A stretch of DNA of 64,000 nucleotides from Pseudoxanthomonas mexicana. Lineage in GTDB: Bacteria; Pseudomonadota; Gammaproteobacteria; Xanthomonadales; Xanthomonadaceae. The notes beneath the pieces are model-generated. The model did no database searches and had not been told where the DNA came from. It saw nothing but the letters and a program-made list of their open reading frames with translations. The stretch is from the NCBI RefSeq assembly GCF_010093385.1, contig NZ_PDWV01000004.1, positions 62,001 to 126,000 of the forward strand, given 5' to 3'. Positions 38,891 to 49,191 of this stretch are shown piece by piece. A program made the position numbers and the translations under genes. Position 1 is the first letter of the stretch, and every line of letters starts with the position of its first letter.

Positions 38891-39718
38891 CTACAGGGGC
38901 GGCGGGTAAACGCGCCCTTCCCGCAGCGGCCGGAAGTAGCCCTCCTGCGCATAGAACGCCTCGCCCTGCCCCGCGTGCCAGCCGGGAATGCCAGCCAACG
39001 GCAGCGGGCGCAGTTCCGACGGCGCGGCAAGGATCCCACCGGCCGCAATCGATGCGGCCACGCGCGCGACAGCACCGGCCGGATCGCCCGGCACCACCAG
39101 ACACTTGCCGACCAGCAGGCGCCCCGGCACCAGCGACTGTTCCATCAGTGCATGCCCGACGACCGCCACGACGGCGACGCCGCCATCGTGCCAGCGTTCT
39201 GCGCTCGCATGGAACAGCGCCGTCCAGTCGTGCCGGTCCCAGAGATCCAGCAGCGACGGGTCGGATACCTGCACGATGACGCCGGATTCATCGAACTGGG
39301 TCAGGGCCTGCTGGGCCGGACTGCGCTCGCTCGTTCCCATCCGTGCGATATGTCGGCATTGCTGCTGGTTGAGGGCGTGCTTGAGGGCCGGATGACGCAT
39401 CCAGACCATCGCGTTGAACAGGTCGTGCCAGTTTTCCGGCCGCGTGGCGATGCGCCCGCGTGCGATACGCTCTTCGTAATGCAGTCCGTCGGTGAGCAGG
39501 GCCGCATCCTGCCTTGCGAAGCGAGGCCCGGATGCCGGCATGCGCGCATTGAGGGCTTCGATCTCCGGCCACCGCGCGGCTGCCGCCAGATCGAGGAGGT
39601 CGCCGTACTCCCCGAACAAGGGATGCCGGAAAGACGCGGCATCCACATCCTCACGCAGGGGGGCGACAAAGCGACGCCGGCCACCGCCGGCGTGGGCGTC
39701 CGTCGCCGGTGCGGTCAC
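38891..39718 (-). CDS. DUF3025 family protein
   Basis: A 275-residue cytoplasmic protein of the uncharacterised DUF3025 family, recognised by the central [20 protein letters not shown] and the downstream RHIARMG...[16 protein letters not shown] stretches. No signal peptide, membrane helix or known catalytic motif is visible. It overlaps the rimO stop by 4 nt, so it is probably translated from the rimO mRNA, and it converges on greB with a 3-nt gap. Function unknown. Confidence 0.8.
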   Translation of the reverse strand: MTAPATDAHAGGGRRRFVAPLREDVDAASFRHPLFGEYGDLLDLAAAARWPEIEALNARMPASGPRFARQDAALLTDGLHYEERIARGRIATRPENWHDLFNAMVWMRHPALKHALNQQQCRHIARMGTSERSPAQQALTQFDESGVIVQVSDPSLLDLWDRHDWTALFHASAERWHDGGVAVVAVVGHALMEQSLVPGRLLVGKCLVVPGDPAGAVARVAASIAAGGILAAPSELRPLPLAGIPGWHAGQGEAFYAQEGYFRPLREGRVYPPPL

Positions 39719-41076
39719 AGCACCTTGACGTCGAGCGGCCTGCCTGTCGCGGCGACGATGGCGTCACCGAATAGGTCGTGCTCGTCGCTCTCGGTGATCT
39801 CCACGTCGACGAACTGGCCGACGCGAAGGCCGGCTTCGCCGCCGTTCTGGATGTGCACCAGGCCGTCGATCTCCGGCGCATCCGCCTTGGAACGCGCCAC
39901 GGCGATGTCGTCTTCGATCAGATCCACGAGGCACTGCTGCACGGTGCCGATCTTGGCTTCGAGGCGTGCGGCGGAGATTTCCGCCTGCCTCTCCATGAAG
40001 CGCGCCAGGCGCTCCTGCTTGACCTCTTCCGGCACCGGGTGCGGCAGCAGGTTCGCGGCCGCGCCTTCCACCGGCGAATAGGCGAACGCGCCCACGCGGT
40101 CCAGCTGCGCTTCGTCGAGGAACTGCAGCAGTTCCTCGAACTCCTGGTCCGTCTCGCCGGGGAAGCCGACGATGAAGGTAGAACGCAGGGTGATGTCCGG
40201 GCAGATCGAGCGCCAGCGCTTCACCCGCTCCAGCGTCTTGTCGACGGCGCCGGGGCGCTTCATCAACTTGAGAATGCGCGGACTGGCGTGCTGGAAAGGA
40301 ATATCCAGGTAAGGCAGCACCTTGCCTTCGGCCATCAGCGGGACCACGTCGTCGACGTGCGGATAAGGATAGACGTAGTGCATGCGCACCCAGGCATCGA
40401 GTTCGCCCAGGCCTTCGCACAAGGCTTTCATGCGCGTCTGGTACGCCTTGCCGCGCCATTCGCGTTCGGCGTACTTCAGGTCCACGCCGTAGGCGGAGGT
40501 GTCCTGCGAGACCACCAGCAGTTCCTTCACGCCACCGCGCACCAGCCGCTCGGCCTCGCGCAGCACGTCGTCGACCGGCCGCGACACCAGGTCGCCACGC
40601 ATCGACGGAATGATGCAGAAGCTGCAGCGATGATTGCAGCCTTCGGAGATCTTCAGGTACGCGTAATGGCGCGGCGTGAGCTTGACGCCGTAGTCCGGGA
40701 CCAGGTCGACGAAGGGGTCGTGCTTCGGCGGCAGCGCTTCGTGCAGGGCCTCCATCACGCTCTGATAGTCCTGCGGACCGCTGATCGCCAGCACGTCGGG
40801 GTGCTGCTCGCGGATCTGTTCCGGGCGCTTGCCCAGGCAGCCGGTGACGATGACCTTGCCGTTCTGGTTCATCGCCTCGCCGATGGCGTCCAGCGACTCG
40901 GCCACCGCGGAGTCGATGAAGCCGCAGGTGTTCACCACCACCACGTCCGCCGCGTCGTAGGTCGGCACGATGTCGTATCCCTCCACGCGGAGCTGGGTGA
41001 GGATGCGTTCGGAATCAACCAGGGCCTTCGGGCAGCCGAGGCTGACGAAGCCCACCTTGGGGTTCTGCAGGGACAT
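39715..41076 (-). CDS. rimO: Ribosomal protein uS12 methylthiotransferase RimO
   Basis: A 453-residue radical SAM enzyme that adds a methylthio group to an aspartate of ribosomal protein S12. The N-terminal MTTase domain begins [20 protein letters not shown] and has further cysteines in VVNTCGFID and VTGCLGKR. The radical SAM cluster is in [19 protein letters not shown] near residue 150, and a TRAM domain closes the protein. The ATG at 41076 gives the normal N-terminus; the open frame extends upstream without similarity. Confidence 0.96.
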   Translation of the reverse strand: MSLQNPKVGFVSLGCPKALVDSERILTQLRVEGYDIVPTYDAADVVVVNTCGFIDSAVAESLDAIGEAMNQNGKVIVTGCLGKRPEQIREQHPDVLAISGPQDYQSVMEALHEALPPKHDPFVDLVPDYGVKLTPRHYAYLKISEGCNHRCSFCIIPSMRGDLVSRPVDDVLREAERLVRGGVKELLVVSQDTSAYGVDLKYAEREWRGKAYQTRMKALCEGLGELDAWVRMHYVYPYPHVDDVVPLMAEGKVLPYLDIPFQHASPRILKLMKRPGAVDKTLERVKRWRSICPDITLRSTFIVGFPGETDQEFEELLQFLDEAQLDRVGAFAYSPVEGAAANLLPHPVPEEVKQERLARFMERQAEISAARLEAKIGTVQQCLVDLIEDDIAVARSKADAPEIDGLVHIQNGGEAGLRVGQFVDVEITESDEHDLFGDAIVAATGRPLDVKVL

Positions 41077-41224
41077 GGGAAGTACGGCGGCGGCGTGTAC
41101 GGGGCCGCGGATTATAGCCCCGTGCATCGGTGGCCTCCGCCAGCTCGTTCAGGCGGAGCGGTCCGTACGCCGCGCGGCTGCCGGCCCGCCTACACTAGCC
41201 ATCCCCCACGACAGGAGCGCCTCC

Positions 41225-41884
41225 ATGGGCCACTGGCTGCCTTTCGAGTCCCCTCACGGCCGCATCCATGCCTGGCGGGCCGATCCCGCCGGAACGCCAT
41301 GTGGCGCGCTGGTCGTGGTGCAGGAGATCTTCGGTGTCAATCCGCACATCCGCACGGTGGCGGAAGGCTTCGCGCGCGAGGGCTACGTGGTGCTGGCGCC
41401 GGCCTACTTCGACCCGGTGGAAACCGGCGTGGAACTGGACTACGACGCCGACGGCATCGCACGCGGGAAGGCGCTGATCACCGCCCTGGGCCTGGAGCGC
41501 GCCGTGGACATCACCCGCGCCGCGGCCGACGCGCTGGCGGGCCACGGCAAGATCGGCACCGGGGGCTATTGCTGGGGCGGCACGGTCGCCCTGCTGGCCG
41601 CGCTGCGGCTGGGCCTGCCTTCGGTGAGCTACTACGGCGCGCGCAACCTGCCTTTCCTCGATGAAACGCCGCGGGCACCGGTGATGTTCCATTTCGGCGA
41701 TCGCGATGCCTCCATCCCGCCGGCGATGGTGCAGGCCCACCGGGATGCGCTGCCGCAGATGGAGATCTTCACCTACCCGGCAGGCCATGGCTTCAACTGC
41801 GACCTGCGGGCCGACTACGATCCGGCCAGCGCACGCCTTGCCCGCGAACGCACGCTGGACTTCTTCGCACGGAACCTCGCATGA
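41225..41884 (+). CDS. Dienelactone hydrolase family protein
   Basis: A 219-residue alpha/beta hydrolase. The catalytic triad of the family appears as Cys116 in GGYCWGGT, an aspartate in FGDRDASIP (159-161) and His188 in PAGHGFNCD. The glutamate of QEIFGVNPHIR, which positions the nucleophile in dienelactone hydrolase, is also present. There are no aromatic ring-cleavage genes nearby, so the physiological substrate is unknown. An AGGAG precedes the start. It overlaps the HIT gene by 4 nt. Confidence 0.9.
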   Translation: MGHWLPFESPHGRIHAWRADPAGTPCGALVVVQEIFGVNPHIRTVAEGFAREGYVVLAPAYFDPVETGVELDYDADGIARGKALITALGLERAVDITRAAADALAGHGKIGTGGYCWGGTVALLAALRLGLPSVSYYGARNLPFLDETPRAPVMFHFGDRDASIPPAMVQAHRDALPQMEIFTYPAGHGFNCDLRADYDPASARLARERTLDFFARNLA

Positions 41885-42288
41885 CCGACTTCGTCCTTGA
41901 CCCGCGCCTGGCCGCCGACACCGCCTTCATCGCCGACGGCCCGCTGTCGCAGGTGCGCCTGATGGACGACACGCGCTTTCCCTGGCTGGTGCTGGTGCCC
42001 CGCGTGAACGGCGTCAGCGAATGGCTGGACCTGGACGGTGGCCAGCAGCGCCTGCTGCTGGCTGAGATCAACCAGGCCGGTCAGCTGATCCGTGCGCAAC
42101 CGGGTGTGGAGAAGCTCAACATCGGCGCCCTGGGCAACATCGTGCGCCAGTTGCATGTCCACCTTATCGGTCGGCATGAGGGCGACCTGGCATGGCCGGG
42201 CCCCGTGTGGGGCCAGGGGGCCGCCGTGAGACATGCGCCGGCCGCGCTGGCCACACAGATCGACGCCTGGCGCAGGCGCTTGCGCTGA
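41881..42288 (+). CDS. HIT-family nucleotide hydrolase/transferase
   Basis: A 135-residue histidine-triad protein. The active-site strand reads NIVRQLHVHLIGR near residues 85-97: the two C-terminal histidines of the HxHxH motif are present and the first is replaced by glutamine, as in a known proteobacterial branch of the family. Members hydrolyse dinucleoside polyphosphates or AMP conjugates; the substrate here is not known. Start and upstream stop overlap as ATGA, so it is coupled to the dienelactone hydrolase. Confidence 0.88.
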   Translation: MTDFVLDPRLAADTAFIADGPLSQVRLMDDTRFPWLVLVPRVNGVSEWLDLDGGQQRLLLAEINQAGQLIRAQPGVEKLNIGALGNIVRQLHVHLIGRHEGDLAWPGPVWGQGAAVRHAPAALATQIDAWRRRLR

Positions 42289-42300
42289 GCCTGCGCCGGG

Positions 42301-42873
42301 TCAGGTGCGGGGCAGGGTGACGCCCGTCTGGCCTTGGTACTTGCCGCCGCGGTCCTTGTAGCTGGTTTCGCACACGTCGTCGGCATCGGACTGGAAGCAC
42401 AGCATCTGAGCCACGCCTTCATTGGCGTAGATGCGCGCCGGCAGCGGCGTGGTGTTGCTGAACTCCAGCGTCACGTGGCCTTCCCACTCCGGCTCCAGCG
42501 GGGTAACGTTGACGATGATGCCGCACCGCGCATAGGTGCTCTTGCCCAGGCACACCACCAGCGTATCGCGCGGGATGCGGAAGAACTCCACCGTGCGCGC
42601 CAAGGCGAAGCTGTTGGGCGGGATGATGCATTCGTCCGCCTCGATGTCCACGAAACTCTTCGGGTCGAAGTGCTTCGGGTCCACGATAGTGGAATTGATG
42701 TTGGTGAAGACCTTGAACTCGCGCGAGCAGCGCACGTCGTAACCGTAGCTGGACGTACCGTAGCTGACGATGCGCTGGCCATTGACCTGCTTCACCTGGC
42801 CGGGCTCGAACGGCTCGATCATGCCCTGCTGTTCGGCCATGCGGCGGATCCAACGATCGCTCTTGATGCTCAT
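42301..42873 (-). CDS. dcd: dCTP deaminase
   Basis: A 190-residue trimeric enzyme that deaminates dCTP to dUTP for thymidylate synthesis. Typical parts are [20 protein letters not shown] at the start, [16 protein letters not shown] near residue 45, the catalytic glutamate region [19 protein letters not shown] near residue 138, and [13 protein letters not shown] at the C-terminus. The ATG at 42873 follows an AGGA and gives the family length; the longer upstream frame is not conserved. It lies 97 nt downstream of mrp. Confidence 0.97.
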   Translation of the reverse strand: MSIKSDRWIRRMAEQQGMIEPFEPGQVKQVNGQRIVSYGTSSYGYDVRCSREFKVFTNINSTIVDPKHFDPKSFVDIEADECIIPPNSFALARTVEFFRIPRDTLVVCLGKSTYARCGIIVNVTPLEPEWEGHVTLEFSNTTPLPARIYANEGVAQMLCFQSDADDVCETSYKDRGGKYQGQTGVTLPRT

Positions 42874-42970
42874 GCAAATCCTGGTCTGGTGGGGCGAAGG
42901 CCGCGCGGTCGGCGCGCGGCGGACGGGGAATTGTAGGGCGGGCCCCGGCCCGCCGTCTTCGGCCGGCCGG

Positions 42971-43834
42971 TCAGACCAGCGACGAGGCGATGGGCACCGA
43001 CGCCCGCGGCCGCTGTGCCAGCGTGGCCGCCATGACCCGTGCCGTCTGCCGGTAGGCCTGCGCCACCGCCGAGTTGGGCGCCGCAACCACGACCGGCAGG
43101 CCGGCGTCGCCCTGCTCGCGGATGGCGATGTCCAGCGGCAGCGAGCCCAGCAGCGGCACGCCGTACTGCGCCGCCATCCGCTCCCCGCCGCCCTGGCCGA
43201 ACAGGTGCTCCACGTGGCCGCAGTTCGAACAGGTATGAACGGCCATGTTCTCGACGATGCCCAGCACCGGCACCTCGACCTTCTCGAACATCTTCAGCGC
43301 CTTCTTCGCATCCAGTGTGGCGATGTCCTGGGGCGTGGTGACGATGACGGCGCCCGCCACCGGGATCTTCTGCGCCAGGGTCAGCTGGATGTCGCCCGTA
43401 CCCGGCGGCAGGTCGATCAGCAGGTAGTCCAGGTCGCCCCACAACGTGTCGTTGAACAGCTGCATCAGCGCCGAGGTGGCCATCGGCCCGCGCCAGATCA
43501 TCGGCGTGTCCTGGTCGACCAGCAGGCCGATGGACATGGCCTCCACCCCGAACGCCCGCATCGGCTCGATCGACTTGTTGTCCGGGCTGTCCGGTCGCCC
43601 CGACAGGCCCAGCATGGCCGGAATGCTGGGGCCGTAGACATCGGCATCCAGCAGCCCCACCCGGGCGCCCTCGGCACCCAGGGCCAGGGCCAGGTTGTCC
43701 GCCGTGGTCGACTTCCCTACCCCGCCCTTGCCGGAACCGACCGCGATGACGTTGCGGACCCGGGGGTGGGGGGTGAGGTTGGCTTGGACGGCGTGGGATC
43801 GCGGACGGTTAAAGTTTTCTTTTAATTCATGCAC
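42971..43834 (-). CDS. mrp: Iron-sulfur cluster carrier ATPase Mrp/ApbC
   Basis: A 287-residue P-loop ATPase that binds and transfers [4Fe-4S] clusters. The deviant Walker A is [11 protein letters not shown] starting at residue 33, followed by [10 protein letters not shown] and [10 protein letters not shown]. The CxxC used for cluster binding is in [12 protein letters not shown] near residue 205. It lacks the N-terminal MIP18/DUF59 domain of E. coli Mrp. The first nine codons are unusually AT-rich and have no ribosome binding site, but no other start is available in frame. The dcd-mrp order is shared with Pseudomonas. Confidence 0.94.
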   Translation of the reverse strand: MHELKENFNRPRSHAVQANLTPHPRVRNVIAVGSGKGGVGKSTTADNLALALGAEGARVGLLDADVYGPSIPAMLGLSGRPDSPDNKSIEPMRAFGVEAMSIGLLVDQDTPMIWRGPMATSALMQLFNDTLWGDLDYLLIDLPPGTGDIQLTLAQKIPVAGAVIVTTPQDIATLDAKKALKMFEKVEVPVLGIVENMAVHTCSNCGHVEHLFGQGGGERMAAQYGVPLLGSLPLDIAIREQGDAGLPVVVAAPNSAVAQAYRQTARVMAATLAQRPRASVPIASSLV

Positions 43835-43964
43835 TTGAATGAATTTCGCGCCACAGTCAAGGCGCTATTGTCGCACTGCGCCACCCGTCCCGAAACCTGA
43901 ACGGTTCGCTCATGACCGTGACGGCAGCATCACACGTCAGAAATGATTCTGTGATATGCGCAGC

Positions 43965-43985
43965 ACATTAATTCCGTGTTAATGT
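43965..43985 (+). promoter_or_regulatory. Inverted repeat upstream of the TonB receptor
   Basis: ACATTAA (43965-43971) and TTAATGT (43979-43985) are separated by 7 nt, about 93 bp before the receptor ATG, in the 243-bp interval between mrp and the receptor. A shorter repeat CAGAA-N4-TTCTG lies at 43938-43951. Candidate operator; it is not a Fur box by eye. Confidence 0.35.
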
Positions 43986-44077
43986 CAGCCCGCACGGACG
44001 CTTTTGCGCGGCCTGGGCCGATGGGAACGGTCCTCTTGCGAGCCGCATACACGTACGGATTTCTAGGGGATTCACCA

Positions 44078-46957
44078 ATGAACTACGGAAACGCGAAGGT
44101 GCTCCGGCGCCATCCGCTTGGCGCGGCACTGATTGCCGCCCTGCTGATCCCAGGGGCCGCATTTGCCCAAGATGCTGCCAGCGGCAGCCAAGAGGGCGAA
44201 ACGACCAACCTGGGCAAGGTCCAGGTTATCGGCTCGCGCATCAAGCGCTCGGAAATCGAGGGCCCATCGCCAGTCACGGTCATCACGGCCGAGCAGATCA
44301 AACAGGAAGGCTTCAACACGGTCGCCGAGGCAATCGACACGTTGAGTCAGAACACCGGCACCGTGCAAAACGACTTCAACGCTGCCGGCGGCTTCACGCC
44401 GAATGCGAGCCCGGTGAACCTGCGTGGCCTAGGCCCTGGCCGCACCCTGCTGCTGATCAACGGTCGCCGCGCAAACGACTATCCGTTCCCGTACAACGGC
44501 CGCAGCAACTTCCAGAATCTCAACAACATCCCCGCCGCCGCGGTGGAGCGCATCGAGATCCTTTCGGGAGGCGCATCGGCCGTCTACGGTTCCGACGCCG
44601 TTGCCGGTGTCGTCAACATCGTGTTGAAGACCAACTACGAAGGCAACATCCTGAAGGTCAAGGGCCAGACCTCGACCGATGGTGGCCGCGACATCGCTGA
44701 CATCCAGTGGGTGGGCGGCAAGGCTGGCGACAACTGGAGCGTGACGTACGCGTTCGAGTCCTACAATGCCGAAGCACTGTTCGGCTACCAGCGTGACTTC
44801 ATGGACTCGGCAGCCGACAACCCGGCGCCTCCCGGCACTTATCCGTTGGCCGCAGGCAATGGCCGCGGCGGCTACCAGCCGCCGATCGGCATCCAGATCC
44901 GTCGCCTGAGCAGCACCGGCGCCACCCAGGGCTACGTGCTGCCGGCTGGCCGCGACTGCTCAGCAAGCCCGCTGTACAGCTACCACTTCTATACCAGCTC
45001 CTCCACTGGCAACAACCTGGGGCCTGGGTGCGGTTATGACCGCTATCCCGCCGAGCAGACCGTCGCAAACGGCAGCAATGATCTTTCGGGCTACGTCTAC
45101 GGCACCTTCAACTTCACCGACAATCTCGAAGGCTGGGCCAGCGCGATGGCATTCCATTCGCGCAGCAAGCTGGGTGGCGGTGTAGAGCAGTGGTTCGGCG
45201 GCCCGCAGCCGCAAGGCAACTTCTACGATCCCGGCCTGGGCATCCGTGCCTATCCAATCCGTGCAATCACACCGGAATCGTACGGCGGCTCCGAAGGTAC
45301 TTTCCAGAAGTTCGAGGAAGATTCGCTCGACCTCGCCTTCGGCTTGCGCGGCACGTTCGCCGATCGCTTTGACTGGGAGTTCACTTTGGGTGGTGCCCAG
45401 TATGAAATCGTGCGCGACCGTCCGCGCATGACCGTCGCTGGCGCCACCAACTACTTCCTGGGCTCGCGCCTGGGGACCACCGGCCAGGGCGCTTACACCG
45501 GGCTATCGGGCATTCCGAATGGCTTGCCGGTTTACCGCCTGAACCTGGATCGCTTCTACGGCCCGATCTCGGCAGAGGACTATCGTTCGATGTCGACGCT
45601 GGTGCACTATGAGGCAGTGTCGCGCAACGTAGCCACCAGCTTCGTTCTGTCGGGTGACCTGTTCGAACTGCCTGCCGGGCCGCTTTCGTTCGCTGGCGTG
45701 GTCGAGGCCTCGCGCCAGAGCTACGACCTGGACAGCGACGCGCGCATCCTGCCGACCGTCCGCGAAATCTACAACTTGACCGGTACTGGCGGCGGAGGCG
45801 ATCGCAATCGCTATGCGGCCGGCGTCGAGTTCAAGGTACCGATCTTCAGCATGTTGACAGCCAGCCTGCAGGGCCGGTACGACAAGTACGATGACATTAC
45901 GGACGTCGATGACGCACGCACCTGGGGCGCCGGCCTGGAGTTCCGTCCGCTCGACAGCCTGCTGATCCGTGCCAACTACGCCACCAGCTTCAAGGCGCCG
46001 GACATGCACTATGTGTTCTCCGAGCCCAGCGGCTCGTTCGGCACGGTTACCGACTACTATCGGTGCTATCTCGATGGGCTGGGCACCAGTGATAACGTCT
46101 GCGGCAACTCCGGCGGCAACTATCGTTATTCGGTGTTCACCACATCCCAAGGCGCGCCTGAACTCAAGGAAGAAACGGGCAACTCCTGGACCGCTGGCTT
46201 CGTATGGGATGTCACCGACCAACTGTCGCTGGCGGCCGACTATTACGAAATCGAGCTCAACGACGTCGTGGCCGTGCAGAGCGGCACCGATATCCTGGCG
46301 GCGGAACTGGGCTGCAACACCGGCCTGTATCCCAATGGCACCGCTTATCCGCACGCTTCGGGCAGCGGCTACTGCCAGATCATTCAAGGACGCGTCAGCC
46401 GCAACCCTGAAACCAACGCACTGACCGAGATCCGTAGCGGGCCCATCAACCAGTCCTTCCTGGGCACAAAGGGAGTGGACGCCACTGTGCGTTACCGTTT
46501 CGATACGGACCGCTTCGGCGATTTCAGTGCCACGCTACAGTGGACGCATGTCCTGGAGCAGACCCAGAAGCTATCGGTGGACCAACCCCTGCAAAGCTAC
46601 CGAGATTGGAACAGCAATCTGGATAACCGCAGTCGCGTGCGTCTGACCATGAACTGGTCGAAGGACGATTGGATGGCGACAGTGTTCATGAATCGTCTGG
46701 GCAGCACGCCGATCTGGGACCCGGCCGTGCCGGAGGCCTATCCGGAATTCGATACACGGATCGGGCCGTTCATCACCTGGAACGCGAGTGTGGCAAAGGA
46801 CGTCACCGAAAAGCTGAACCTGCGCCTGTCGGTGGTCAACCTGTTCGACAACCATCATCCGGTTGACAAGACCAACTACACCTACCCCTATTACTGGCGC
46901 GGTTTCGACGCCATTGGTCGTCAGGTGGGCCTGGAAGCGACTTACAAGTTCAACTGA
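44078..46957 (+). CDS. TonB-dependent outer-membrane receptor
   Basis: A 959-residue outer-membrane transporter. Signal peptide HPLGAALIAALLIPGAAFAQ, then a short linker with VQVIGSRIKRSEIEGPSPVT, the plug domain (VITAEQIKQEGFNTVAEAID through VNLRGLGPGRTLLLINGRRA, to about residue 180), and a beta-barrel ending in LEATYKFN. The plug pattern is that of the large SRIKR group of receptors expanded in Xanthomonadaceae. The substrate cannot be read from sequence; the S9 peptidase directly downstream hints at peptides. ATG 44078 follows GGGGA. Codon choice is looser and less GC-rich than in neighbouring housekeeping genes. Confidence 0.92.
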   Translation: MNYGNAKVLRRHPLGAALIAALLIPGAAFAQDAASGSQEGETTNLGKVQVIGSRIKRSEIEGPSPVTVITAEQIKQEGFNTVAEAIDTLSQNTGTVQNDFNAAGGFTPNASPVNLRGLGPGRTLLLINGRRANDYPFPYNGRSNFQNLNNIPAAAVERIEILSGGASAVYGSDAVAGVVNIVLKTNYEGNILKVKGQTSTDGGRDIADIQWVGGKAGDNWSVTYAFESYNAEALFGYQRDFMDSAADNPAPPGTYPLAAGNGRGGYQPPIGIQIRRLSSTGATQGYVLPAGRDCSASPLYSYHFYTSSSTGNNLGPGCGYDRYPAEQTVANGSNDLSGYVYGTFNFTDNLEGWASAMAFHSRSKLGGGVEQWFGGPQPQGNFYDPGLGIRAYPIRAITPESYGGSEGTFQKFEEDSLDLAFGLRGTFADRFDWEFTLGGAQYEIVRDRPRMTVAGATNYFLGSRLGTTGQGAYTGLSGIPNGLPVYRLNLDRFYGPISAEDYRSMSTLVHYEAVSRNVATSFVLSGDLFELPAGPLSFAGVVEASRQSYDLDSDARILPTVREIYNLTGTGGGGDRNRYAAGVEFKVPIFSMLTASLQGRYDKYDDITDVDDARTWGAGLEFRPLDSLLIRANYATSFKAPDMHYVFSEPSGSFGTVTDYYRCYLDGLGTSDNVCGNSGGNYRYSVFTTSQGAPELKEETGNSWTAGFVWDVTDQLSLAADYYEIELNDVVAVQSGTDILAAELGCNTGLYPNGTAYPHASGSGYCQIIQGRVSRNPETNALTEIRSGPINQSFLGTKGVDATVRYRFDTDRFGDFSATLQWTHVLEQTQKLSVDQPLQSYRDWNSNLDNRSRVRLTMNWSKDDWMATVFMNRLGSTPIWDPAVPEAYPEFDTRIGPFITWNASVAKDVTEKLNLRLSVVNLFDNHHPVDKTNYTYPYYWRGFDAIGRQVGLEATYKFN

Positions 46958-46984
46958 TGTGTTGAGCGGCGTTGCGACATCTGG

Positions 46985-47010
46985 ACCCGGCGGCAACGCC
47001 GGGTCTTTTT
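46985..47010 (+). terminator. Rho-independent terminator after the TonB receptor
   Basis: CCCGGCG (46986-46992) pairs with CGCCGGG (46997-47003) around GCAA, followed by TCTTTTT. It lies 28 nt after the receptor stop and would separate its transcript from the peptidase gene, or attenuate read-through into it. Confidence 0.85.
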
Positions 47011-47087
47011 CTTCATGCGACCGCGATGCGCGGCGGCCTTCACTTCACAGCGGCGGCTCGACCTCCGCCTTTTCCAGGAACCTCAAG

Positions 47088-49082
47088 ATGATGCACAAGG
47101 GAGCACTTCTCGTTCTGGGCAGCCTTCTGTTGGGGGGCAACGCGCTCAGCGCGACGCCCCAGCCAGTCCGCGACTTCGTCAGCCATGCTACTTTCAGTAC
47201 GGCGAAGATTTCACCCACGGGCGAATATCTCGCCATCACGGTGGATCGAGGAGATCAGGACGTTCTTACCACGATGCGGACCAGCGACCTGAAGATTCTC
47301 AACGTCAGCCAGCTGCCAGACAAGAAGAGCGTGGGCTCATTCGAATGGGTCAGCCCAAACCGACTGATGTTTAACGCGGTACGCAAGATGGGCGGTTACG
47401 CACAGCCTTTCAATACGGGCGAATGGTTCGCCGTCAACGTTGACGGCTCGCAACCCCGCCCCTTGATTTTCTACGGCACCCAGGACACCACCCAGCGCGC
47501 GAAGACGGTAACGTCGGAACGCTTCAGCCTCATCGACACGCTCCGGGACGACGACCAGTTCGTCATCATGGACGTGCGTTCGCCGCGCTCCAGCGAAGGC
47601 GCGGGCACCGAGCTCGTAAAGCTCGACGTATTCAACGGCCGCCGGACCTCGCTGGGCCGTGCGCCCAAGGAAAACTGCAGCATCACCCTGGACGAGAACA
47701 AGCAAGCGCGCTTTGCGGTGTGTTCCTCCAGCCGCAACGAAGAAGGCGAGTTCGACGAGCGCACCGAGCTCTACCGCCGCGACGGCCGTGTCTGGACTCT
47801 CGTAAACGCCTCGAAGTCCGCAGGCAAGCACCTCGGAGTGATACATACGACCCGCAACGGCACGGTCTATGTCAGCCAGGACGACGGCATAGCGCCCGCC
47901 GCTCTGGGCACACTGGACACCGCCTCCGGAGAGTTCAAGCCTTTGTTCCAGGACCCGGCGGCCCAGATCAGCAACATCATCTGGTCGACCGACGACACCA
48001 CGCTCATCGGCGTCGTCACCGAGGCCGGGGCGCCTGCCGTGAAGCTGATCGACGAAGCGCACCCCGATGCCGAACTATACGCCTCTCTCGCCGCTGCGTT
48101 CGAAGGACAGTTGGTCGATTTCTCCAGCTATACCATGGACGGAAGGAAGATCATCGTCAGCGTCTACAGCGATCGTAATCCGGGCGAGCTTTACCTCTAC
48201 GACCGCGAAACTGGCAAAGCACGCTTCCTGATGAAGCGACTCCCGCAGCTCGATCCGTTGAATATGGCGTCGGTCGTGCCCTTCAATTTCATTGCGCGTG
48301 ACGGCAAGCACATCCACGGCTACCTGACGATTCCCAATGGTTCGAACGGCAAGAATCTTCCGCTCATCGTCAACCCGCATGGTGGCCCCATCGGTCCCCG
48401 CGACAATTGGGCGTTCAGCGGTGAAACGCAGCTGTTCGCGAGCCGGGGATATGCCGTGCTGCAGGTAAACTACCGCGGCTCGGGCGGCTACGGCCGCGGC
48501 TTCCAGAATGCGGGGCATCAGCAATGGGGCCAAGGCATCCAGAACGACATCATCGACGCCACCCAATGGGCAATCCAAAAAGGACATGCCGACAAGGACC
48601 GCATCTGCATCTACGGTGGGAGTTTCGGCGGTTACTCGTCGCTGATGGCGCCTATTCGTGCACCGGGCCTGTTCAAGTGCACGTTCGGCTACGTCGGCGT
48701 GTACGACGTCGAGATGATGTTCGAGAAGGGTGACATCCCCAGCACCGAGTCCGGCCAGCGCTATTTGCGCCGTACGCACGGCTCCGACAAGAAATTGTGG
48801 GCGGAGAACTCCCCCGCTAGGCGCGCAGCAGAGGTGAAGATCCCGGTCTACCTGGCCGCAGGTGCTCGCGATGTACGCACGCCGCCCGAGCAAACGGAGC
48901 TGATGAACAGGGCGCTGATCGCCGCTGGCAACGCACCGGAGGGCATGATCATCCAGTCTGGCGAAATGCACGGGTTCTATGATGTAGAAAACCGCGTGAA
49001 ACTCTATACGGAGATGCTGTCGTTCTTCGAGCGCCACATCGGTAATCCATCTGGCGCAAAGACGTCCACCGGAACTAAATGA
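47088..49082 (+). CDS. Secreted S9-family prolyl oligopeptidase
   Basis: A 664-residue serine peptidase. The signal peptide (ALLVLGSLLLGGNALSA) predicts export. The N-terminal beta-propeller-like half runs to about residue 400. The C-terminal alpha/beta hydrolase domain carries LIVNPHGGPIGPRDNWAFSG, the nucleophile in CIYGGSFGGYSSLMAP, the aspartate in AAGARDVRTPPEQ and the histidine in GEMHGFYD. These are the S9C (acylaminoacyl peptidase-like) signatures. I chose the first of the two ATGs at 47088/47091, which follows CTCAAG. It is one base-paired terminator away from the receptor. Confidence 0.92.
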   Translation: MMHKGALLVLGSLLLGGNALSATPQPVRDFVSHATFSTAKISPTGEYLAITVDRGDQDVLTTMRTSDLKILNVSQLPDKKSVGSFEWVSPNRLMFNAVRKMGGYAQPFNTGEWFAVNVDGSQPRPLIFYGTQDTTQRAKTVTSERFSLIDTLRDDDQFVIMDVRSPRSSEGAGTELVKLDVFNGRRTSLGRAPKENCSITLDENKQARFAVCSSSRNEEGEFDERTELYRRDGRVWTLVNASKSAGKHLGVIHTTRNGTVYVSQDDGIAPAALGTLDTASGEFKPLFQDPAAQISNIIWSTDDTTLIGVVTEAGAPAVKLIDEAHPDAELYASLAAAFEGQLVDFSSYTMDGRKIIVSVYSDRNPGELYLYDRETGKARFLMKRLPQLDPLNMASVVPFNFIARDGKHIHGYLTIPNGSNGKNLPLIVNPHGGPIGPRDNWAFSGETQLFASRGYAVLQVNYRGSGGYGRGFQNAGHQQWGQGIQNDIIDATQWAIQKGHADKDRICIYGGSFGGYSSLMAPIRAPGLFKCTFGYVGVYDVEMMFEKGDIPSTESGQRYLRRTHGSDKKLWAENSPARRAAEVKIPVYLAAGARDVRTPPEQTELMNRALIAAGNAPEGMIIQSGEMHGFYDVENRVKLYTEMLSFFERHIGNPSGAKTSTGTK

Positions 49083-49126
49083 GCGCAAGCGCGGTCTTCG
49101 TGTTTCGGCGCCATGACTTCCGAGAC

Positions 49127-49152
49127 GTGACCGGCGTGGAGCCGCCGGTCAC
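49127..49152 (+). terminator. Terminator-like hairpin after the S9 peptidase
   Basis: Perfect 10-bp stem GTGACCGGCG / CGCCGGTCAC with a 6-nt loop, 44 nt past the peptidase stop. No T-run follows, so termination is inferred from position and stem strength. Confidence 0.5.
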
Positions 49153-49191
49153 ACTCTAGGTCCAGCGACCAAGACACGTGTTGGAGTACAC

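Noticed and set aside
47088-49082. Longer S9 peptidase start reaching back to 46863
   Set aside because: The extension overlaps the receptor gene and the terminator and removes the N-terminal signal peptide position.
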